Assembly: GCF_000295935.2 (NCBI RefSeq)
Contig: NZ_ALWO02000031.1
Span: 1,113-65,112 of the forward strand
DNA from: Indibacter alkaliphilus LW1
Lineage (GTDB): Bacteria > Bacteroidota > Bacteroidia > Cytophagales > Cyclobacteriaceae
Direction: 5' to 3'
DNA length: 64,000 nucleotides
Shown here: piece after piece, positions 59,309-64,000 of the stretch
How the letters are laid out: each line of letters begins with the position of its first letter
Position numbering within the stretch: position 1 is the first letter of the stretch
Program-made: the position numbers and the translations under genes
The notes under the pieces: model-generated
What the model saw: only the letters and a program-made list of their open reading frames with translations
The model's database searches: none
What the model was told of the DNA's origin: nothing

Positions 59309-60664
59309 ATGAAAATGACTAATTTGTTAAGATCATCATTCATTGCAGCCATGGTCTTCGGATTTGTGGCATGTTCTGAAAATGATCCAGATCCTACTAT
59401 TCAGGAGCCGAATGAGGATGATGATGAAGAAGTAGTAGCTTCTCCTGAAAACATGTTTGGTGAAGTGGAAGGTGTTTGGCCGGCTGGTTCAACTTACACG
59501 ATCACTGGTGATGTAGTAGTTCCAGAAGGTAGCAGTTTGACTATTGAAGAAGGTGTAACTGTCATCATTGACGGAGATGGTCGCCAAGGAAGTAGTCCTG
59601 AAATTGTTGTTAGAGGTAGTCTTTATGCTTACGGGACAGAAGATGCTAGAGTAAGATTTACTGTTCCCGAAGGTAGAAGAACTGTAGCCAATACATTTGC
59701 TGGACTTTGGGGTGGGTTCACAGCTACCGAAACTGTAGGAGATTTGGTTTTTGAATATGCTGACATTGAGTATGCTGGCGCTCCAGGTGAAGCCAATAAC
59801 CCAATTGTTCAAGAAGGTGAAATTTCTGAAGGTGAACCAAGATATGCTATCTATATGCAGGATGATGGTTTAACTTCCAATTTTATTGTGTGGCATACAA
59901 GAATTGCTTACAGTAAAGATGATGCAATCCGTTTGAATGGAGCAAAGACCCTAATTGCTTATTCTACATTTGAACTGAATGGTGAAACAGGTGGAGAAGC
60001 GGTTAATACAAAATCAGGTACAGTTGGAGATTTTTGTTTTAACCTTGTTTATGGATCTGCAACCAACGGTCTAAAAGTAGCCAACTCAAAAGGCAGAACG
60101 CCACAGGCCGATAATTATTTTTATAACAATACTATTGTTAATTCAGGCTGGAGAAGGGTTCAGGCTGGACGAGGAGGTTCATTGAATTATGAAAATGGTT
60201 CAAGAGGACAATGCTTCAACAACCTGGTAGTAAACTCAAGATACGGTTTGAGAATGGTTCCACCAGATGATCAGCCTGATTTGGCCAATACAGAATGGGG
60301 ATTTCAGTACTACTACGGGGATGAGGAGATTATTGTAGAAGAGTTCTATCCTTCTAACGGAACCATAGGCAGAGTAGAGGACCAGCCTAGACCATCTTCA
60401 GATGTTGCAGGAGGCGTAGGAGAAAATGACCCTCTTTTTGCCAATTATACACTTGGAAGCTTTAATATCGAAGCTGCCAGAGAAGGGTCCTCTGTGGAAA
60501 GGTTGCCTTCAGACGCTGACTTCAGGCTAAGTGCTGATTCTCCTGCTTTGGATGGTGCTAATACAACATTTTCTCCTAGATATGCTTCCTATGAGGTAAA
60601 TGGGAAAACTTATACTACTCCTACACCACAAACATACTTTGGTGCTTTTGGACCAGCTAATTAA
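59309..60664 (+). CDS. Lipoprotein with right-handed beta-helix domain
   Basis: 451 residues. Lipoprotein signal ending GFVAC (Cys22), an acidic linker (PNEDDDEEVV), then repeated short strands of the parallel beta-helix type (YTITGDVVVPEGSSLTIEEG, LVFEYADIEYAG, NFIVWHTRIAYSKDDAIRL, DNYFYNNTIVNSGWRRV). Beta-helices usually bind or cleave carbohydrate; no lyase active site is evident to me. It should sit on the cell surface. It is 32 bases from the TonB gene and has a strong terminator hairpin after it. Confidence 0.8.
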   Translation: MKMTNLLRSSFIAAMVFGFVACSENDPDPTIQEPNEDDDEEVVASPENMFGEVEGVWPAGSTYTITGDVVVPEGSSLTIEEGVTVIIDGDGRQGSSPEIVVRGSLYAYGTEDARVRFTVPEGRRTVANTFAGLWGGFTATETVGDLVFEYADIEYAGAPGEANNPIVQEGEISEGEPRYAIYMQDDGLTSNFIVWHTRIAYSKDDAIRLNGAKTLIAYSTFELNGETGGEAVNTKSGTVGDFCFNLVYGSATNGLKVANSKGRTPQADNYFYNNTIVNSGWRRVQAGRGGSLNYENGSRGQCFNNLVVNSRYGLRMVPPDDQPDLANTEWGFQYYYGDEEIIVEEFYPSNGTIGRVEDQPRPSSDVAGGVGENDPLFANYTLGSFNIEAAREGSSVERLPSDADFRLSADSPALDGANTTFSPRYASYEVNGKTYTTPTPQTYFGAFGPAN

Positions 60665-60678
60665 AATTTCAATTTAAT

Positions 60679-60711
60679 GTTTGGGAGCCTAAAAGCTCCC
60701 AAACTTTTTTT
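60679..60711 (+). terminator. Terminator hairpin abutting a start codon
   Basis: GTTTGGGAGC (60679-60688), loop CTAAAA, GCTCCCAAAC (60695-60704), then a T-run ending at 60711. The ATG of the next gene is at 60712. It could attenuate the distal two genes relative to the first two. Confidence 0.85.
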
Positions 60712-61662
60712 ATGAGTAGAATATCACAAATAGCCTTATTATTTGGTTTTCTGGTTTCATGTAATGAAGCCGAGTCACCAATTGATTTTTGGCAAAATCA
60801 CACTCCATTCGAAGTGGACTATTTAGATGCCAATATGGAAAGGTTAGGTGTTTTTGCCTCTCCAGCAGAATCTAGAGGCACTTCCACACTTATAGAAGCT
60901 TCTGGCTTGGCCTATTCAAGAAAAAACCCTGGCCATGTATGGTCTCATCAGGACAAAAATAATGATAATCGCTTCTTTTTGCTTGATGCCAATACCGGTG
61001 AAACAGTTGCGGCATATAGGATCCCGGGAACTAGAAACAGAGATTGGGAGGACATTGAAATCGCCAATGGACCTGACGAGGGAGTTGATTATTTATACAT
61101 CGGGGACGTAGGAGACAATGATCAGGTGTACCCAAATTACACGGTTTACCGGTTTGAAGAACCACAATTTGAAGAATCGCACAGGGGGCAAATTATCGAT
61201 TTGGATATTGAATATGACGAGATCAAGTTTGTCTATCCTGAAAAAAGTCATGATGTGGAATCTTTGATGGTAGACCCCCTTACAAAGGATATCTATTTGG
61301 CTACTAAGAGGGATTTTAGATCCATTCTTTTTGTGCTTCCCTATCCACAGATACTTTCCGAAAGGAGTACAGCTATTGAAGTAGGTTCCTTTTCTTTTAC
61401 GAGGGCAACTGCTGGAACAGTTTCAAAGGATGGTATGGAGGTCCTGATTAAAAATTATGATAGGATTTACTATTGGAAAAGAAACTCTGGGCAGAGTTTT
61501 TTAGACCTCATGAGCACCAAGCCATCCATAGCACCCTATAATCCAACTGAAGCAAAAGGTGAGGCAATTTGCTTTGACCATGATGGAGGTTACTATACGT
61601 TGAGTGAATTCTCAAATGCCATTATTCCAGAGCTTTATTACTACAAAAGACTACAAAATTAA
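60712..61662 (+). CDS. Beta-propeller-like lipoprotein
   Basis: 316 residues. Lipoprotein signal ending FLVSC (Cys17). The rest has repeated strand motifs of a propeller: GLAYSRKNPGHVWSHQD, DWEDIEIANGPD, DYLYIGDVGDN and a final YYTLSEFSN. The DWEDI and YIGDxGDN motifs recur in a widespread family of secreted Bacteroidota proteins (annotated inconsistently, even as PE-PGRS). No enzyme is assigned. The start codon follows a terminator T-run, leaving almost no 5' leader, so it may depend on read-through. Confidence 0.75.
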   Translation: MSRISQIALLFGFLVSCNEAESPIDFWQNHTPFEVDYLDANMERLGVFASPAESRGTSTLIEASGLAYSRKNPGHVWSHQDKNNDNRFFLLDANTGETVAAYRIPGTRNRDWEDIEIANGPDEGVDYLYIGDVGDNDQVYPNYTVYRFEEPQFEESHRGQIIDLDIEYDEIKFVYPEKSHDVESLMVDPLTKDIYLATKRDFRSILFVLPYPQILSERSTAIEVGSFSFTRATAGTVSKDGMEVLIKNYDRIYYWKRNSGQSFLDLMSTKPSIAPYNPTEAKGEAICFDHDGGYYTLSEFSNAIIPELYYYKRLQN

Positions 61663-61674
61663 ACTAATAAAATC

Positions 61675-63183
61675 ATGACTAAACTTTACAATTTAAGAAC
61701 AATGATGCTGGCTTTGCTTTTTGGAGCAATGGCCATAGCGTGTACAGATGATCCAGATACACCTCCAGCCCAAGATCCAAATGATGAGGTGGTTGTCTTT
61801 GAGGATGAGCTATTGGAGGGTTTCATCAAGAGTGATTTGAACATTGGTTCCAACGATGACATAACTGTTGGACGTTTGGCAAACCTGACAGAATTAAACG
61901 TTGCCAATACTCAGGTAAGCTCAATAGCAGGCCTGGAAAAAGCTACTAATCTCGAGGTTTTGAATCTCAATTTTACCAATGTGACAGATATGTCACCTAT
62001 ACAAGACCTAACAGGCCTCAAGGAGTTGAACTTGTGGAACCTTGATCTGGAAGGTGAAGGTGCTGCAATCCTTGATTTTGTCCAAAATTTGAATGAGCTT
62101 GAATTCTTGGACCTAAGAGAAACGCCTACCTCTGATATTTCAAGGTTGGCCGGAAAGTCAAACTTGAAACACTTAAACTTAAGAGAAGCTAATGTTTCTG
62201 ACCTTTCACCCTTGTCAGGAATGACACAATTTGAATATTTGAACTTCAACAGATGTGGCAATATCACCGATATTTCCCCACTTGATGGAATGGTGAACTT
62301 ATATTACTTGAGTTTAAGAAATGCCGAAGTTGGCGATGAGCAGTTCAAGCAATTTTCTCAATACACCAAATTGGTGGAATCAAATATCAGAAATACCGGA
62401 ATTACTGATATCACACCTTTGGTAGCGATTTTTGAAGCTGGAGCATTCACACAAGAATTATCAGATTTGTATGGTAACAAAATCTCCCTTGATCTCCAGA
62501 ACAACAATATCACGAATCCATGTTTGATAGCCCAGTGGGTAGACCAATTCCCTCAGGGAGAGCTAGAAGGCTGGGATGGCGCTGCTTGTGGAGATGCTGT
62601 TGAAGCTTCTTTTTTTGAAGATGCAGGATTAGAAGGCAGAGTAAGAGAGATCTTAGGTCTTGGAGATGATGACGAAATCACAGAAGAATTACTGTTGACT
62701 GTAGAAGAATTGGACTTAAGAGGTACTACTACATCTAATGTAGCTGGGGTGGAAAAAATGCCAAACCTCACCTTTGTAAGATTGGATGGGACAGAAGTTT
62801 CAGACCTTACGCCATTTAGCGAGCATACCAAAATCACTTATTTCAATATCAATACAGTCACTGGTATCACTGATATTTCTCCACTTGGAAATAATGCCGA
62901 CTTAGGTACTTTGATTGCAAGAAATATTCAGTTTGGAAATGAAGGTATGGAAACCATTGCCAAATTTAAAAAACTTTGGAGACTGAATATGAGAAACACA
63001 GGAGTTACAGATCTCTCTGTTTTGGCCGATCTAATGGAAGAAGGAGCACTTCAGAATGATATGGCTCCCGAAGGAACGGCTATTTTAGATATAAGAGAAA
63101 TAGAGGCTGATTTCTGCGTCATAGCTGCCTTTAGAGATGAAATTGGGGATTTAAGTGGAGGAGATTTCTCGTCTTGTGATTGA
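61675..63183 (+). CDS. Leucine-rich repeat lipoprotein, internally duplicated
   Basis: 502 residues. Lipoprotein signal ending AMAIAC (Cys23). Two tandem halves, each with a cap (VFEDELLEGFIKSDLNIG; FFEDAGLEGRVREILGLG) and then leucine-rich repeats (LTELNVANTQVSSIAGLE; VEELDLRGTTTSNVAGVE). Repeats favour Leu, Asn and aspartate turn signatures (ITDISPL). It is an internalin-like surface protein for protein or glycan contact. It begins 12 bases after the propeller gene and ends at a terminator. Confidence 0.88.
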   Translation: MTKLYNLRTMMLALLFGAMAIACTDDPDTPPAQDPNDEVVVFEDELLEGFIKSDLNIGSNDDITVGRLANLTELNVANTQVSSIAGLEKATNLEVLNLNFTNVTDMSPIQDLTGLKELNLWNLDLEGEGAAILDFVQNLNELEFLDLRETPTSDISRLAGKSNLKHLNLREANVSDLSPLSGMTQFEYLNFNRCGNITDISPLDGMVNLYYLSLRNAEVGDEQFKQFSQYTKLVESNIRNTGITDITPLVAIFEAGAFTQELSDLYGNKISLDLQNNNITNPCLIAQWVDQFPQGELEGWDGAACGDAVEASFFEDAGLEGRVREILGLGDDDEITEELLLTVEELDLRGTTTSNVAGVEKMPNLTFVRLDGTEVSDLTPFSEHTKITYFNINTVTGITDISPLGNNADLGTLIARNIQFGNEGMETIAKFKKLWRLNMRNTGVTDLSVLADLMEEGALQNDMAPEGTAILDIREIEADFCVIAAFRDEIGDLSGGDFSSCD

Positions 63184-63540
63184 TTTGGCTATATCCTTTG
63201 ATAAAAAATCATAGGATAAAGTTTAGTAATCCTATTTTTGGAAACCTTACCACCGAATATAGCTTTCGGTGGTATTTTTTTATCCTAAATTTACCCTAAA
63301 AAGGTTGGAAATTGTCCCTAAAGAAGCTTTCAAACCAATACCATCGTGCCGGTACTGTATTATTATGAAAGGCTGAGGTGATAAGCATGCCTTAAAAGGA
63401 TAATTGGTCTGATTTTGTTGTTGGCCTGAGATTCTTCATTTTGAGTACGATGATAAAGGGAGGAATTATAGACTTTCCGGCACTTTCTTTTTAAATTCCT
63501 CGTATCTTTAAATGTAGTAAATACTCAATCCTGATTAAAT
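63184..63540. other. Intergenic region after the LRR gene
   Basis: 357 bases. It holds the terminator hairpin at 63248-63280; I see no gene in the remaining ~260 bases. Confidence 0.5.
63248..63280 (+). terminator. Rho-independent terminator after the LRR gene
   Basis: TACCACCGAA (63248-63257), loop TATAGCT, TTCGGTGGTA (63265-63274), then T6 or more. It closes the TonB-lipoprotein cluster. Confidence 0.88.
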
Positions 63541-63822
63541 ATGAATTCTAAAGCTAACTTCAAAGATTTGCTTCTGATAGCTGCTAATGAGCTTAAAGAT
63601 CTGACAACTGTGGAAAATCCTGACTTTAGATTGGAGCAGGCAGAATACAATGAGACTACAAAAGAATGGGATATAATTGTTTCATTTTTGGTTCAAAATA
63701 CTAACCTTAGAAAAACAGTATTTGAAATCCCTTCATTTAGCTTGGAATATGAAAGAATATATAAGAGGCTAAAAATAAACTCTCAAAAAGAGGTAATGGG
63801 TCTTTACATTTTTGAAAATTAA
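63541..63822 (+). CDS. Conserved hypothetical protein, possible antitoxin
   Basis: 93 residues, soluble, acidic. The start MNSKANFKDLLLIAANELK is helical, followed by strands (EWDIIVSFLVQN, RKTVFEIPSFSLEYERIYK). The fold looks like a small alpha/beta binding protein and I recall similar genes preceding PIN-like genes in Bacteroidota. The next reading frame, one base away, fits the start of such a toxin but is truncated. The antitoxin role is therefore a suggestion only. Confidence 0.6.
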   Translation: MNSKANFKDLLLIAANELKDLTTVENPDFRLEQAEYNETTKEWDIIVSFLVQNTNLRKTVFEIPSFSLEYERIYKRLKINSQKEVMGLYIFEN

Positions 63823-63823
63823 A

Positions 63824-63925
63824 ATGAAGTTAATTGATATCAATGCGCTTATTTTATTAATTGTTGGATTAATAGACCCCCGCCAGATTAATAAACATAA
63901 AAGGCTTTCGATATACGAACAATAG
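63824..63925 (+). pseudogene. Truncated PIN-like protein
   Basis: 33 residues, MKLIDINALILLIVGLIDPR onward, ending SIYEQ at a TAG. The opening matches the (M)KLIDxNALILL start of PIN-like ribonuclease proteins, whose first Asp is catalytic. The remainder is lost: all three frames downstream fill with stops. It starts one base after the previous gene. Confidence 0.55.
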
Positions 63926-64000
63926 GATTAAAAGTTTTTCAATATAAATTATTGATTTTCAGTATTTTTTGTAACTTCCCCTTGATTTTTAACCTGAGTT

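Overview
The window is chromosomal DNA of a Bacteroidota bacterium, most likely a Cytophagales/Cyclobacteriaceae member (Algoriphagus-like). The signs are the gliding-associated lipoprotein GldH beside a PSP1/RicT-like protein, an IPExxxVDY protein, FAS1 lipoproteins, a DUF5117-type metalloprotease, a TonB receptor with an N-terminal carboxypeptidase-regulatory-like domain, many Cys lipoboxes, LytS/LytTR signalling, AT-rich leaders without clear Shine-Dalgarno sequences, and a TTTG/TAnnTTTG-type promoter before hipBA. The genus is an inference.

Layout. 1-0.9 kb: the 5' end of an IS3-type transposase gene running off the left edge, then non-coding repeat debris. 0.9-15.5 kb: housekeeping genes (rlmD, an SDR, a large DUF4011-like helicase with a VSR-like tail, gldH, ricT-like, purD, recQ, a GDP-mannose pyrophosphorylase, MazG), then a lipoprotein gene split by a T8 run and a DUF2256 gene, closed by a bidirectional terminator. 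15.5-31 kb: envelope and core genes (metalloprotease, two outer-membrane-type proteins, a methyltransferase, an Omp85-like protein, yidD, lgt, nadE, rnc-fabF-acpP, IPExxxVDY, pyk). 31-44 kb: a triple FAS1 lipoprotein, a LytS/LytTR pair, an RqcH-like protein followed by an MBL hydrolase and two response regulators, miaA, pfkA, ssb, an S10 peptidase and a PepSY-like protein.

44-56 kb is an accessory zone. It has a TPR histidine kinase separated from its likely LuxR regulator by an 11-bp-phased GAAATA box array; several 33-37 bp palindromes; five full copies and one remnant of a ~105 bp GC-rich element bounded by TTTCACGC/GCGTGAAA; two toxin-antitoxin loci (higBA, hipBA) with visible operators; a GxxExxY protein; an agmatine-deiminase-family lipoprotein; and broken genes (5'-truncated YceI, an amidohydrolase fragment fused to a foreign tail). 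This looks like a site of repeated insertion and deletion.

56.3-63.3 kb holds the best candidate for an undescribed system: a TonB-dependent receptor followed on the same strand by three secreted lipoproteins (beta-helix, beta-propeller, leucine-rich repeat), with repeated TWAACATTAAGG motifs upstream and an internal terminator hairpin touching the start codon of the third gene. It resembles a nutrient-uptake locus but has no SusD-like partner and no obvious enzyme. The window ends with a small conserved gene and a truncated PIN-like remnant.

All calls come from reading the sequence and recalled family knowledge; no database search was run.
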